A DNA stretch of 64,000 bases from Chitinophaga pinensis (GTDB lineage Bacteria; Pseudomonadota; Gammaproteobacteria; Burkholderiales; SG8-41). Below, in pieces: positions 26,700-35,440 of the stretch; within the stretch, counting starts at the first letter, position 1; each line of letters starts with the position of its first letter. A program made the position numbers and the translations under genes. The stretch lies in the NCBI GenBank assembly GCA_943329075.2, contig CALQCM020000002.1:100236-164235 (forward strand), given 5' to 3'. The notes beneath the pieces are model-generated. The model saw nothing but the letters and a program-made list of their open reading frames with translations. It was not told where the DNA came from and ran no database searches.

Positions 26700-27119
26700 T
26701 CACCTCTTGAACTGATAATTTGTTTTGCGACAATTTCGATGCCGGCCACCAACCGTGACCGTCAATACACAAAGTGTTCTGCGCCGGCTTTCAAACCGCT
26801 GGAGCAGTGCCCCGGCTGGCGTATCGACATTCGGCATCACCGCACGCCAGCGCATGGGCGTTACGATTACTCTAAGCATTCCGACGGCCTCATTCAAGTC
26901 AATTTTCAGAGGGGAATTTGAGGTAAATCGCAATCCCGAAAAATCTCCTGCCGCACAAACTTTGGGCAGAGGGCAGAGACCTAGGAACGACGCGCCATGC
27001 AGGCCCGCGGTAGCGAACGCTCCACAGGGTTATCCACAGAAATTGTGCATAGTTTCACCACGAACATTTTGCCGAGATTCTCGCCACGATATGGCGCCAG
27101 GGCGGTGCGGGAAAACGGC
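26700..27119. other. non-coding stretch with one perfect DnaA box
   Basis: About 420 bp without a credible gene. TTATCCACA at 27031-27039 is a perfect DnaA-box consensus, followed by the partly inverted TTGTGCATA. I see no clear promoter or RNA gene. Confidence 0.5.
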
Positions 27120-27941
27120 TCAGGCGGTAACGCGGCGGCGTTTGAAGACGGGTGCGTGTACCAGCGCGATGCTGAACCAGACCGCCACGCTGAAATACAG
27201 CGACATCCAAGCGACTTCATTTTGCCAGTCTTCCCAGCGATGCGAAACCACCAGCCGCTGCGAGGCGTCTAGCATGCCCTGGGAAACGCTGAGATAGAGG
27301 CGCCCGCTGGCCTCATCGCTGATCCAGCGCGTCCAGTACATCGGCACATCAACGAGGAACATGAACGCGACATAGGCGACGCCCACGGCGCACCACACCG
27401 CCAGCAGCGGACGGAAAGCCGCTTCGCAGCGCGGCCAGATGGAGACGAGGCTCACCACCAGAAGCGCCGCGCTCAACCCCCACAGCGACTCCTCGGCGAC
27501 GTGGCCGATGTTCGAGGTGGTGAGTACGGAATACCACGAGCAGGCTTCGGCCACCGCGATCAGCGGCAGCAAGGCAAGTGAGGCGGATTTGCCGACGTGA
27601 TTGCCCGTGGCACGCGCAATTTCGCGCAGCAACAAAGCCCATTGCGCGACAAAACACAGTTCGGCAAAAGTGGCCACACTGCGGCCGACGATGACGCTGG
27701 ACAGCCACACATCGAAAAGGGCGATGCGCGGCACGTCGTAGACGGGCAGCGCCGATCGGAAGGCGCAGCCGAACACATAGCCGGCGGACAGCAGCAGTTG
27801 CAGGCGGCGCGACGCGTAAACCTCCGGCGCGAGCAGGGCCTGACGGCGTCCCAACGCCTTCGCCGAAATAGACCAGGCAAGGATGTTGAGGCCGCTGACG
27901 CCGCACAGGAACGCCCACCACAGAAAAATATCGACTGACAT
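27120..27941 (-). CDS. multi-pass membrane protein of unknown function
   Basis: The 273-aa protein has about seven hydrophobic segments with short loops (first at residues 5-25, last at about 245-265) and ends in Arg-rich FKRRRVTA. Trp and Tyr are frequent at segment ends. I do not recognise the family. It faces away from the btaAB cluster's neighbours and has no visible operon partner. Confidence 0.7.
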   Translation of the reverse strand: MSVDIFLWWAFLCGVSGLNILAWSISAKALGRRQALLAPEVYASRRLQLLLSAGYVFGCAFRSALPVYDVPRIALFDVWLSSVIVGRSVATFAELCFVAQWALLLREIARATGNHVGKSASLALLPLIAVAEACSWYSVLTTSNIGHVAEESLWGLSAALLVVSLVSIWPRCEAAFRPLLAVWCAVGVAYVAFMFLVDVPMYWTRWISDEASGRLYLSVSQGMLDASQRLVVSHRWEDWQNEVAWMSLYFSVAVWFSIALVHAPVFKRRRVTA

Positions 27942-28140
27942 GATTTTGTAATGTTGCCATGGTATGGCCTGCGCGCCAAATTATGTTACAGCGCGGGCCG
28001 CGCCGGCAAAACCGGCCGCCCCGAACGCATTGCGCAATGGATGGACCTGCTCATCCGCATGAACCGTGAAATCCGCCGTGGTGACGTCACGACCGTAACC
28101 GCAGCTGTCGCCGGCCTGCGCGCCATGCGCTGAACGGCCC

Positions 28141-28872
28141 TCAGCGCGCGGGTTTGCGGCCGACGTAGATGTAGTAAGGCACGCGTAATCCCGGCAGAAA
28201 CGGCAGCGGCGCGTGCGCCTCGTGCAGCTGTATTTTTTCCGTTCGCTGCATCAGGTAAGGCAGATGCGCGGAATTCAAATGCACGCCGTCATGCGCAAAC
28301 CAGCGCGGCCACAGCCAGCGCGCCGGCGCCGAATGGCGAGCCAGCCCCGGTGGCGGATCTGCGGCGGCAACGTAAAAATCGACCACGGCCAGCGTGCCGC
28401 CCGGTTTGAGCATGGCCAGCGCGTTGGCCATGGCGGCCCGCCAGTCGGGGATCATCGTCAGCGCATAAGACAGGTATACGCAATCGACGGGCGCGCGCGG
28501 CCGCCACGTCGTCGCGTCGGCACAAATCACGTTGACGTTACTCCAGCGCCAGCAGCGCAACCGCGCCTGTTCGAGCAGGGCCGGGCACAGATCAACCAGT
28601 TCGACCGCTGCAAACGAGCTGATGCGCGCACCGAAATATTCAAGGTTGCGGCCGGTACCCCCGCCGAGTTCAACCACACGGCTGCCGGACGGCGGCGCCA
28701 GCAGCGCAATCATCTCGCGGCGGCCGTGCAGCAGGCGTTCGCGAAAACGGTCGTACGCCTGTGCCTGCGGACGGTAAAAGGCCTCTAGCCGCTCGCGGTG
28801 CGTGCCCGCCCGCGGCTGGCCGCACAGCATGCGCCAGAGGATGCCGCAATCGGAAAACATCTCGCGCATCAT
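28141..28872 (-). CDS. btaB: BtaB-like SAM methyltransferase (betaine lipid synthesis)
   Basis: The 243-aa protein has the SAM-binding motif VVELGGGTGRN (residues 66-76) and DFYVAAADPPPG. The ATG at 28872 overlaps the BtaA stop by ATGA; a longer open frame upstream lies inside btaA and is not used. BtaB adds three methyl groups to diacylglycerylhomoserine to give DGTS. The call rests on the coupling to btaA plus the methyltransferase fold. DGTS can replace phosphatidylcholine when phosphate is short. Confidence 0.85.
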   Translation of the reverse strand: MMREMFSDCGILWRMLCGQPRAGTHRERLEAFYRPQAQAYDRFRERLLHGRREMIALLAPPSGSRVVELGGGTGRNLEYFGARISSFAAVELVDLCPALLEQARLRCWRWSNVNVICADATTWRPRAPVDCVYLSYALTMIPDWRAAMANALAMLKPGGTLAVVDFYVAAADPPPGLARHSAPARWLWPRWFAHDGVHLNSAHLPYLMQRTEKIQLHEAHAPLPFLPGLRVPYYIYVGRKPAR

Positions 28873-30092
28873 GCGGCGAGGTCGGCGATGTGAAAACCGG
28901 CGTAGGTATGCACGCGGTCCTGCCGCGTCAGGTCGCGTGCCAGTTGCGGATGAAAACGCAGTAAATCGGCGAGCGGCCGTTCGCGGTTCGCGACCGCCAC
29001 GCGTACTGTTTTCAAATACGCCGGATCGGCGTGGGCACTGCGGAATATCACACGCGAACCCGGTGCGGCGCGCTCGAGGATGGCGCACCATTCGTCGGCC
29101 AGCGCCGCCGGATACATCGAACTCATCCAGTCCATATGATCGAGCAATACAAATTTGGAGATCGCGTTCGGCGAACTGCGCAGGAACTGCGTCACCGTGC
29201 AGGTATGCGGATGCACGCGGTCAACCAGCCCGTTCTGCAACGCGTGAAAGTTGTCGCGTTTGAGATATTCCGGACAGCAGTCTTCACTGTAAGCACCGTT
29301 CAGGTACAGGCGCCAGAAATAATTGGTCCACAACGGCAGGCTGCGAAAAACGTATTCAATCGACTTGCGCACAAAACCCGGCACGCCGTCGGCGTGCTGC
29401 CGGCGCACCTCGGCATGCTGCGTATGCGGCACGCCGAGCATGTTCATGGTGAATTGCCGCGACAATGCCCAGTTCATGCCGCGGCCCCACATGTGCGGCG
29501 CGGCGCGACGGTCATAGATCTCGCATTGCTGATCCAGTGACCGCGCCTCCAGCAGTTCCTCCACCGCCGACTTCAACTGCGGGCGCAGACCGAGATAACC
29601 GCGAAACGTCCGCGCGACGATGCCGGACAAACCGTGAAAGTAGAAACTGCCGTTCGCCGCGGGCGGCATGAACCAGTGCCCGCGACGGTCCCAGTAGTCA
29701 CGCGCGAACGGCGAGAGTGCCGCGCGCAGGCCGTCGCGGTAGATTTCGTTGAAACGCGGGTGCCGGCCGCGACCGAACAGGGCGAAATAATCGTCGAAGG
29801 CGAGATGCCGGATGCCGGCGATTTTCAGTTCGAGCAGCGCAGTCTGCCGCGGATTGGCATCCACCGCATCAATACGGTTGGGCGCGGTGAGCGCATAGTC
29901 GAGCGCATTGCAACCGGCGCTCGTAATGACCAGCACGTTGTCCCGCGCATTGAGAGCGAGGGCCTGGCGGTCAACCGCCGGGTCCTCCCAGCAGGTGTTG
30001 TAGACAAGTGCGCGCGAGTAGATCGAGTTGAACAGTCTTTCGTGGAACTGTTCGACGATGGAAGGCGGTCTTGCAATGGTCTGCGCGGTCAT
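28869..30092 (-). CDS. btaA: BtaA, SAM:diacylglycerol 3-amino-3-carboxypropyltransferase (DUF3419)
   Basis: The 407-aa protein has the DUF3419/BtaA pattern: YNTCWEDPAVDRQAL, VITSAGCNALDYAL, VDANPRQTALLELKIAGI and LLDHMDWMS. It transfers the aminocarboxypropyl group of SAM to diacylglycerol, giving the homoserine lipid precursor of DGTS. It is coupled to btaB and stands behind the broken ppk2 gene after a hairpin. Betaine lipids carry no phosphorus, which fits the phosphate-related genes nearby. Confidence 0.9.
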   Translation of the reverse strand: MTAQTIARPPSIVEQFHERLFNSIYSRALVYNTCWEDPAVDRQALALNARDNVLVITSAGCNALDYALTAPNRIDAVDANPRQTALLELKIAGIRHLAFDDYFALFGRGRHPRFNEIYRDGLRAALSPFARDYWDRRGHWFMPPAANGSFYFHGLSGIVARTFRGYLGLRPQLKSAVEELLEARSLDQQCEIYDRRAAPHMWGRGMNWALSRQFTMNMLGVPHTQHAEVRRQHADGVPGFVRKSIEYVFRSLPLWTNYFWRLYLNGAYSEDCCPEYLKRDNFHALQNGLVDRVHPHTCTVTQFLRSSPNAISKFVLLDHMDWMSSMYPAALADEWCAILERAAPGSRVIFRSAHADPAYLKTVRVAVANRERPLADLLRFHPQLARDLTRQDRVHTYAGFHIADLAA

Positions 30093-30126
30093 TTTATGAA
30101 AACATCGCCTCAGCTTGTGGACAAAG

Positions 30127-30148
30127 GACCGCGGGCCGCGCCGCGGTC
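30127..30148 (-). terminator. possible terminator between ppk2 and btaA
   Basis: GACCGCGG and CCGCGGTC (8-bp arms, loop GCCGCG) form a strong hairpin; on the minus strand CTTTGT follows. The T-run is short, so it may only attenuate transcription. Confidence 0.4.
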
Positions 30149-30153
30149 AGACG

Positions 30154-31071
30154 CTAATACACCGCCGGCACATACATATCGCGCGGCACCGGCCCGCGCA
30201 GATAGTTCGGGTTGTGCACGCGGCGTGGCAGCACCACCGGCGTGGGCGGCACTTCTTCATAGGGAATCTCGCCCAACAGATGGCTGATGCAGTTCAGGCG
30301 CGCGCGTTTCTTGTCGACGGCCTCGACCACCCACCAGCGCGATTCCTGGATGTGTGTGCGCTCCAGCATGGTTTCCTTGGCCTTCGTGTAGAGCTCCCAG
30401 CGGCGCCGCGATTCGAGATCCATCGGACTGAGCTTCCACTGCCGCAGCGGGTCGTGAATACGCATCTTGAAGCGCAGATGCTGTTCGTCATCGGTGATCG
30501 AGAACCAGTACTTGATCAGGATGATGCCGGAACGCACCAGCATCTTCTCGAACTCCGGCACGGTGCGGAAGAATTCCTCGTATTCCTGGTCGGTGCAGAA
30601 ACCCATCACCCGCTCGACGCCGGCGCGGTTGTACCAGCTGCGGTCGAACAACACCATTTCGCCGGCGGCCGGCAGGTTCGCGACGTAGCGCTGGAAATAC
30701 CATTGCGTGCGTTCGCGCTCGTTCGGCGCCGGCAGCGCGCAGACGCGGCAGACCCGCGGATTAAGACGCTGCGTGATGCGCTTGATAATACCGCCCTTGC
30801 CGGCGGCATCGCGGCCCTCGAACACGACGACGACCTTCAATTTCTTGTGCACGATCTAGTCCTGCAGTTTTACAAGCTCGCCCTGCAACCGGAACAGTTC
30901 GCGAAAATATATCTTGCGGTCGAGGGTGTCAGGCGCCGGATGGTCGGACATTTCGCCCAGCAGGTCGGCGAGGCGGTCGTCGTCAATTTCCATTTCGAGT
31001 TCTTCGTCGAAACTGTCCAGCATTTCAGCGTGAACCCGTCTGAACAGGCCTTCGTCGTCCGCCGCGCTCAT
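30154..31071 (-). pseudogene. ppk2: PPK2-family polyphosphate kinase split by an in-frame amber codon
   Basis: Reading 31071 to 30154 in one frame gives a PPK2 protein of 305 codons with a single TAG at codon 72 (30856-30858). Before it comes ELFRLQGELVKLQD, after it IVHKKLKVVVVFEGRDAAGKGG. The family normally has Trp at that place (LQDW-VHKKLK), so TGG to TAG is the simplest change. The rest is intact: Walker A GRDAAGKGG, DRSWYNRAGVERVMGF and the lid region. A GTG 3 bases after the stop could restart translation of a 232-aa protein holding the whole kinase core, so some activity may remain. The PPK2 reaction moves phosphate between polyphosphate and nucleotides. Confidence 0.8.
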
Positions 31072-31367
31072 TTTTCCGCACCGCCGCGGTTTGCCGGGGA
31101 AATCATCAGCAGAAAAGGGATCTCGCCATGGCCGAACACCAGCACTCCGGTTGCCATCACCACCTGTTGCTGGCGCTTCTTGATCACGGAATTGAGCTCG
31201 TACGAGAGGTGCAGCGGACGCGCGCCCCCGACGGTCACCGACGTCATGAACGCACTGACTATGTCATGCGCCGGCTTGCCGAACAGGTCGTCCGCGGCCT
31301 CGAACGTGTAGTTTTGATTGCCGCCGGATTCCGCATCCATCATCGCGGCAACATAAGTAGTCGTCAT
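31068..31367 (-). CDS. hypothetical protein coupled to ppk2
   Basis: A 99-aa protein starting MTTTYVAAMMDAESGG at the ATG 31367, preceded by AAGGGTGCCC. Its stop overlaps the ppk2 start by ATGA. It has an alternation of polar and short hydrophobic stretches and no motif I know. Being first in a ppk2-btaA-btaB run, it may act in polyphosphate or phosphate metabolism; this is inference from position only. Confidence 0.6.
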   Translation of the reverse strand: MTTTYVAAMMDAESGGNQNYTFEAADDLFGKPAHDIVSAFMTSVTVGGARPLHLSYELNSVIKKRQQQVVMATGVLVFGHGEIPFLLMISPANRGGAEK

Positions 31368-31635
31368 GGGCACCCTTGGTTTCAAGGGCGCTATTGCACC
31401 GGAACTATGTTACGAATTGATGTATTAACTGTCGGCAGAGGCGGTGACCTTGCATTTCTTATGCCAAGGCAACACAGGATTGAAACAATTCAAGCGTTAA
31501 GATTGCAACAGCGGGTCCGATTACGGTAAAAACGCAAGCGCGGACTCTGCTGCAGAAGCAGTTATGCACCGAATTCACGGGCGGTTTTACGCCGCAATCG
31601 CAGGCATCTGACGCGATCGCCAAACGGGAACAGAG

Positions 31636-31881
31636 ATGAAGACGGTCAAGGTCACACGCGGTCAATTCCAGATGCTGCAGCGGCTGACCCGCAAGGAGGT
31701 CGGCACGCTCAAGAAATACCCGAAAATCCTGCTGGAATCGAAGCAGTTGCTGCGCACCTGCAAGAAGGTCATCAAGAAGATCGAGAGCCTGCCCGAGCAC
31801 GCCAACAAACACAAACGCCAGACCGCCTACAAGCGCATCGTCACCATCTGCCAGCAGGCGGTTGACGCGGTCGAGAAATAG
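31636..31881 (+). CDS. small Lys-rich hypothetical protein
   Basis: An 81-aa basic, probably helical protein (KTVKVTRGQFQMLQRLTRK.., CKKVIKKIESL), unlike the Arg-rich shadow frames of this genome. GGAACAGAG precedes the ATG. No known family. It converges on the Mpo1-like gene. The 31368-31635 gap before it holds nothing I can name. Confidence 0.55.
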   Translation: MKTVKVTRGQFQMLQRLTRKEVGTLKKYPKILLESKQLLRTCKKVIKKIESLPEHANKHKRQTAYKRIVTICQQAVDAVEK

Positions 31882-31918
31882 CCCCGCCCCGGTTCAGCGG
31901 CCGGCCGCCGACGCGTCG

Positions 31919-32530
31919 CTAAGCGTGATGTTGTTCCGCTTCGATCGGGTCCAGCCACTGACCGCGCAGCAACGCGAGCGGCGACTTCCAGTAAATGCCG
32001 ATGTTGTGAAACGGGTCGCTCAATATCTTGCACGCCCATGCCAATCCCCACGCCGGACTGCGCAGATAGAACAGATGCACGGTGCGAAAAATGATACCGG
32101 CGACGCCCAGCAGCAGCCAGCTCATGCCGACAGCGTGCACATAGCCTTGGGCATCGGTGGCCGGCGCGATCAATCCAAACAGGCCGGGGCTGATGTAGAG
32201 CAGCACCGGCAATGACAGCCAGACGGCAATCAGGATGCCCTTGCGGCGCATGTTGTAGCCGACCTTGATCGACTCCTTGTGTTGGTCGCTGGCATTGTTG
32301 ATATGGTCGAAGCTGCGCGGCTCGAAAAAAATGTGCCCCGACTGGCGCGTCACCATGCCGACTGCCCAGCCGACGATGCCGGCGGCGGCCGCATCAACGC
32401 ATAACAAGGCATAGGCACCGAGAAAACTCACCGCGCTGACCAGGTGCAGGGTCTGGTTGATGCGGCTCTGATGGTAATAGCGATGGTCGTCCCAGCGCAG
32501 TGTGCGGACTTTTGAAAAAAATTCACGCAT
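31919..32530 (-). CDS. Mpo1-like (DUF962-type) membrane protein, paralogue 1
   Basis: A 203-aa protein with four to five hydrophobic segments. It has RWDDHRYYHQSRINQTLHLVSA and RQSGHIFFEPRSFDHIN, in which the His residues, N..LH and GH-x2-FE-P match the metal-binding pattern of Mpo1/DUF962 dioxygenases that act on 2-hydroxy fatty acids. The assignment rests on this motif only. It is clearly homologous to the protein at 43693-44298 over its whole length. A Pho-box-like sequence lies about 50 bp upstream. Confidence 0.6.
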   Translation of the reverse strand: MREFFSKVRTLRWDDHRYYHQSRINQTLHLVSAVSFLGAYALLCVDAAAAGIVGWAVGMVTRQSGHIFFEPRSFDHINNASDQHKESIKVGYNMRRKGILIAVWLSLPVLLYISPGLFGLIAPATDAQGYVHAVGMSWLLLGVAGIIFRTVHLFYLRSPAWGLAWACKILSDPFHNIGIYWKSPLALLRGQWLDPIEAEQHHA

Positions 32531-32579
32531 GAGTTTCGCTCCTATGGTCGATTACGTAACGCCAGCGTGACCGTCAATG

Positions 32580-32597
32580 ATGACGGCCGGGTTACGC
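32580..32597 (-). promoter_or_regulatory. weak Pho-box-like site
   Basis: On the minus strand GCGTAAC-CCGG-CCGTCAT has two 7-mers spaced by 4 nt as in a Pho box, each with two mismatches to CTGTCAT. It is 50 nt upstream of the first Mpo1-like gene. Confidence 0.35.
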
Positions 32598-32681
32598 ATT
32601 CGTTGCGATATCGCGAAACCATGCGCAGGTTTGAGATGGATCAAACTTTCCGCGCCCTGCGGCGGTAACGCCGCAGAAACG

Positions 32682-33524
32682 TCAGCGCGCAAGCGCCGAC
32701 GCCAGGCCGGTCCATTGCATGCTGGCCTCCCACAGTGCTTCCTGCAGCGCAACGTCGTACGCCGCGGCCAAAGCCGGCCTGACCGTCTGGAATTCGTCGA
32801 AGTATTTGCCGCTATCGTGCATGACAGCGTCGGCCAGCGCGAGATACAGTGTGGTCTGCGCACCGCGTTCGACATCAAACATCTGCGGACTGATCAACGG
32901 CTTGATCACGCGCAGCCACGACGGCAGCAGGTTGCTTGCCACCACGCCGGGATGCAGACAGTTCACCGTGACCGCGGTGCCGGCCAGACGGCGCGCCAGC
33001 GCAAAGGCATGCAACACGTTGGCGAGTTTCGATTGTGCATAGGCCGCCAGCGGATTGAACCTGCCGGTCACGCTTCTGACGCGGGCGAGGTCAAGCCCGC
33101 CGCGCAGATGCACGCGCGAGGCGACGTTGATGATGCGGCCCGGCGCCGTCATGCGGTCGCGTAGCAGCTCGGTCAGCAGAAACGGCCCGAGATGATTGGT
33201 GGCGAAGGTCAGTTCGAAACCATCGACGGACAGCTGGTGCTGCAGGGTGGTGATGCCCGCGTTATTGATGAACAGGCGGATCCTGCCGAAGCGCTCGCGC
33301 ACCAGGGCCGCGGCCGCCCGCACCGAGGCGAATGAGGCCAGATCGCATTGAATGGCCTGTATCGATGCGTCGGCCACCCTCTGCAGAATATCTTCACGCA
33401 CCGCCTGCGCGGCCCGCAGGTCGCGGCACAACATGACGACCGCGTAACCGGCCCCGGCGAGTTCGCGCGCGGTGACGCGGCCGATGCCGTGTGTAGTGCC
33501 GGTGATGACGGCGAGATCAGCCAC
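32682..33524 (-). CDS. short-chain dehydrogenase/reductase (retinol dehydrogenase-like)
   Basis: The 280-aa SDR has TGTTHGIGR (cofactor loop), NNAGI and the active-site region NVASRVH..YAQSKLANVLHAFALARRL with Tyr and Lys. The overall pattern is that of RDH/WW-oxidoreductase-like SDRs that act on lipophilic alcohols. Its position among lipid genes fits, but the substrate is open. Confidence 0.88.
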   Translation of the reverse strand: MADLAVITGTTHGIGRVTARELAGAGYAVVMLCRDLRAAQAVREDILQRVADASIQAIQCDLASFASVRAAAALVRERFGRIRLFINNAGITTLQHQLSVDGFELTFATNHLGPFLLTELLRDRMTAPGRIINVASRVHLRGGLDLARVRSVTGRFNPLAAYAQSKLANVLHAFALARRLAGTAVTVNCLHPGVVASNLLPSWLRVIKPLISPQMFDVERGAQTTLYLALADAVMHDSGKYFDEFQTVRPALAAAYDVALQEALWEASMQWTGLASALAR

Positions 33525-33592
33525 ATTCAGTCATACGTGCGGCCAGCGGCCTGCGCGCAAGCGCACACGCCCTGCCGAAGGACAAACGCTGG

Positions 33593-34123
33593 TCAGGCCA
33601 CCGCCAGCACGGTGTCGGCGATGATCAGGCCGACCACGGCGCCGGCCAGCACATCACTCGGATAATGCAGGCCGAGAATCACGCGCGAGGCGGCAACCAG
33701 CAGCGTGAATGGAAGAAGCAGCCAGGCCAGCATTGGAAAGTACGCAACTGCGACAACGCTGAACGCAACCGCATGCAGCGTGTGGCCTGACGGAAAGCTG
33801 AACTGGTCCAGCGGCGTTGCTGAGCAAATGATGTCACTGTGGATCTGGTACGGCCTCGGCCGCGCGGTTTTGCGCTTGAGCAATTTGTAGAGCGTGGTGC
33901 AAACCAGTCCCGTGACTATCATGTGCATAACAGCGGGCACCGCCTCCGCGCGAAACGCGAGCAGCATCGCCAGCATCAGTCCATACCAGAACACGCCGTC
34001 GCCCAGCTCGCTGATGGCACCGAATCCGGCGCGCATGAAACAGTTGCGGCTTGCGCGGTTGACACGGATGCAAAGCGTCTGGTCCCACTGATTCAAGAGC
34101 TGTATCGGGTACGGAATGTTCAA
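33593..34123 (-). CDS. PAP2 family phosphatase
   Basis: The 176-aa integral membrane protein has the three PAP2 motifs: KRKTARPRPYQ, FSFPSGHTLH and SRVILGLHYPSDVLAG. It should dephosphorylate a lipid phosphate such as phosphatidate, or undecaprenyl diphosphate. In this setting it could supply diacylglycerol for BtaA and Agt; that is inference. Confidence 0.88.
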   Translation of the reverse strand: MNIPYPIQLLNQWDQTLCIRVNRASRNCFMRAGFGAISELGDGVFWYGLMLAMLLAFRAEAVPAVMHMIVTGLVCTTLYKLLKRKTARPRPYQIHSDIICSATPLDQFSFPSGHTLHAVAFSVVAVAYFPMLAWLLLPFTLLVAASRVILGLHYPSDVLAGAVVGLIIADTVLAVA

Positions 34124-34339
34124 AGCGCGCTCCGCCGGTTGTGATAGGTCGTTACCTTACCGGTTGAATGCGCACTTTTTATGAATTGAAGTTGAAGAAA
34201 TTCTTACAGGACCGCGTCGGAACGAGAGGCTCAAAACCAGCCACAACCAGTCGCTCGCTGTTACGTTTCAATTTGACGAAATTAACCCTGTTTGCACAAA
34301 ATTCCGGCCCCTCCTGCTGTTCGACTTGTTGAGAATCGC

Positions 34340-34552
34340 TTAGGCGGATGTTCGCAATTCTTTGATGACGATATGCTCAGTGCATAAGCGATCAATTAAT
34401 TTAGCCTCGGTCATCGCCATTGTGCCGGCATTGTGAGTGTCTTCGCTTTGTATGGTGACTTCACATCCCGAGTTCTTCAGTTGCTTTGCAATCAGCGCAA
34501 TTGCATGACTTTTTCCTGCCCTGTCAGGACCTTCAACAATAATCGTTATCAT
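34340..34552 (-). CDS. small P-loop protein, phage-like kinase fragment
   Basis: A 70-aa protein with Walker A GPDRAGKS right after the start (MITIIVEGPDRAGKSHAIAL) and a strong AGGAGGCAGAA ribosome site. The lid and Walker B of a full thymidylate kinase-like enzyme are missing, though the frame ends cleanly. Such mini P-loop proteins are seen in phages. Base composition is lower in GC than around it, suggesting transfer. Confidence 0.55.
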   Translation of the reverse strand: MITIIVEGPDRAGKSHAIALIAKQLKNSGCEVTIQSEDTHNAGTMAMTEAKLIDRLCTEHIVIKELRTSA

Positions 34553-34667
34553 TTCTGCCTCCTATTCCATAGAGATGCGGTTAGCTGATTAAAATCAACC
34601 AATTGATATAGTTATTGGACACGAGCGAACGTATGCACAAAATTAGAGCGCGAAAAACCTGCCGAAA

Positions 34668-34690
34668 TTATCCACAAATTCTGTGGATAA
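34668..34690. repeat. inverted pair of perfect DnaA boxes
   Basis: TTATCCACA (34668-34676), spacer AATTC, then TGTGGATAA (34682-34690). Both halves match the 9-mer DnaA consensus exactly. Confidence 0.75.
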
Positions 34691-34718
34691 CTCGAGGCAT
34701 AAGTAGGCACTAAAAATA

Positions 34719-34734
34719 TTACACATGCGTGTAA
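34719..34734. repeat. palindrome TTACAC-ATGC-GTGTAA
   Basis: Perfect 6-bp arms around ATGC, 28 bp right of the DnaA-box palindrome. It could bind a dimeric regulator or initiator. Confidence 0.6.
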
Positions 34735-34750
34735 AACACGATTCTTTGAT

Positions 34751-34769
34751 CTGCCTACGCCTTAGGCAG
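34751..34769. repeat. palindrome CTGCCTA-N5-TAGGCAG
   Basis: Perfect 7-bp arms around CGCCT; third palindrome of the cluster. It could form a hairpin or be an operator. Confidence 0.6.
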
Positions 34770-34934
34770 TGGCGGGAAGCTTAAAGTGTAAATTATGCCT
34801 TCGAGAACTTGGTTCGTAGTCGAGGGCAAGGTGGTGGCTAAATAAACACTTGTCCGATCTGTTTTGTCACAGACAACGTCGCCATCTTATCCTTGTGGGC
34901 TTGCATCACTGAAGATCACCAGAAAGAACCTGCC

Positions 34935-35240
34935 ATGAACGATTTCTATACTGAACACGCTGCCGTGTTTTCGATGGTAATGGAGCGCGGGACGATTGGG
35001 CTGCCAAAGGGTGAATATCTCAAAAAGGCAAGTGCATTATCAGAATCAGCCTCAAAGGATTTGGCGTTGAGAATTGGACGACACTTCTCTGACGAATTGA
35101 CTAAAGCCGGACTCCAAGATGTTGAGGCGCTCGCGTTAGCGCTTGAGAGGGAAGACGAGCAACTTAATGAGTGGCGTCTGGCCCTAGCTAAGATTCGGGC
35201 TGAGTCTCGGCGAAAATCACACCAGAAAAATTTGGTCTGA
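34935..35240 (+). CDS. hypothetical protein of the low-GC islet
   Basis: A 101-aa protein starting MNDFYTEHAAVFSMVMERG; an in-frame ATG at 34893 is less likely. It is mostly helical, with an acidic middle (EALALALEREDEQLNEW) and a basic tail (RAESRRKSHQKNLV). No known family. Codon use differs from neighbours (more AT-ending codons), so it was probably acquired with the palindrome cluster. Confidence 0.5.
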   Translation: MNDFYTEHAAVFSMVMERGTIGLPKGEYLKKASALSESASKDLALRIGRHFSDELTKAGLQDVEALALALEREDEQLNEWRLALAKIRAESRRKSHQKNLV

Positions 35241-35440
35241 GCAGCAACTTCATCAACGTCCAGACAGCGAAAGCGCTGGGTCTCAAGATGCGGCAGTCAC
35301 TGAGGATATTGGTCGCGATGCTGCTTTGGACACCGTTACGCGCGGACTGGTGCTCGGCTGGATCGACGCGCAGGAACAGCAGGGCCTGGTCACGCTAGAA
35401 ATTGACCGCAAGAGGTGGCGGTCAAAAGCGCATTTCTAGG
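35241..35440 (+). pseudogene. decayed fragment, ABC-type substrate-binding protein C-terminus
   Basis: From about 35247 one frame reads NFINVQTAKALGLKMRQSL, resembling the INLKTAKALGLTIPQSLLLRAD end of TrpX-like ABC substrate-binding proteins. The frame has lost its beginning and continues into unrelated sequence. A TTGACCGC/GCGGTCAA hairpin lies at about 35401-35426. Confidence 0.4.

Larger units (their letters stand above)
34553..34934. other. AT-rich non-coding region with nested palindromes
   Basis: About 380 bp without a gene. It contains three separate inverted repeats within 102 bp (34668-34769), described in separate entries, and is clearly richer in A and T than the flanking chromosome. 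Confidence 0.6.

Noticed and set aside
26700..26933. 77-codon minus-strand frame upstream of the small hypothetical gene
   Set aside because: No ribosome site and shadow-like composition; the region looks non-coding.
27951..28133. 60-codon plus-strand frame between the membrane protein and btaB
   Set aside because: Overlaps the likely promoter region of the membrane protein gene, has no ribosome site and no recognisable sequence.
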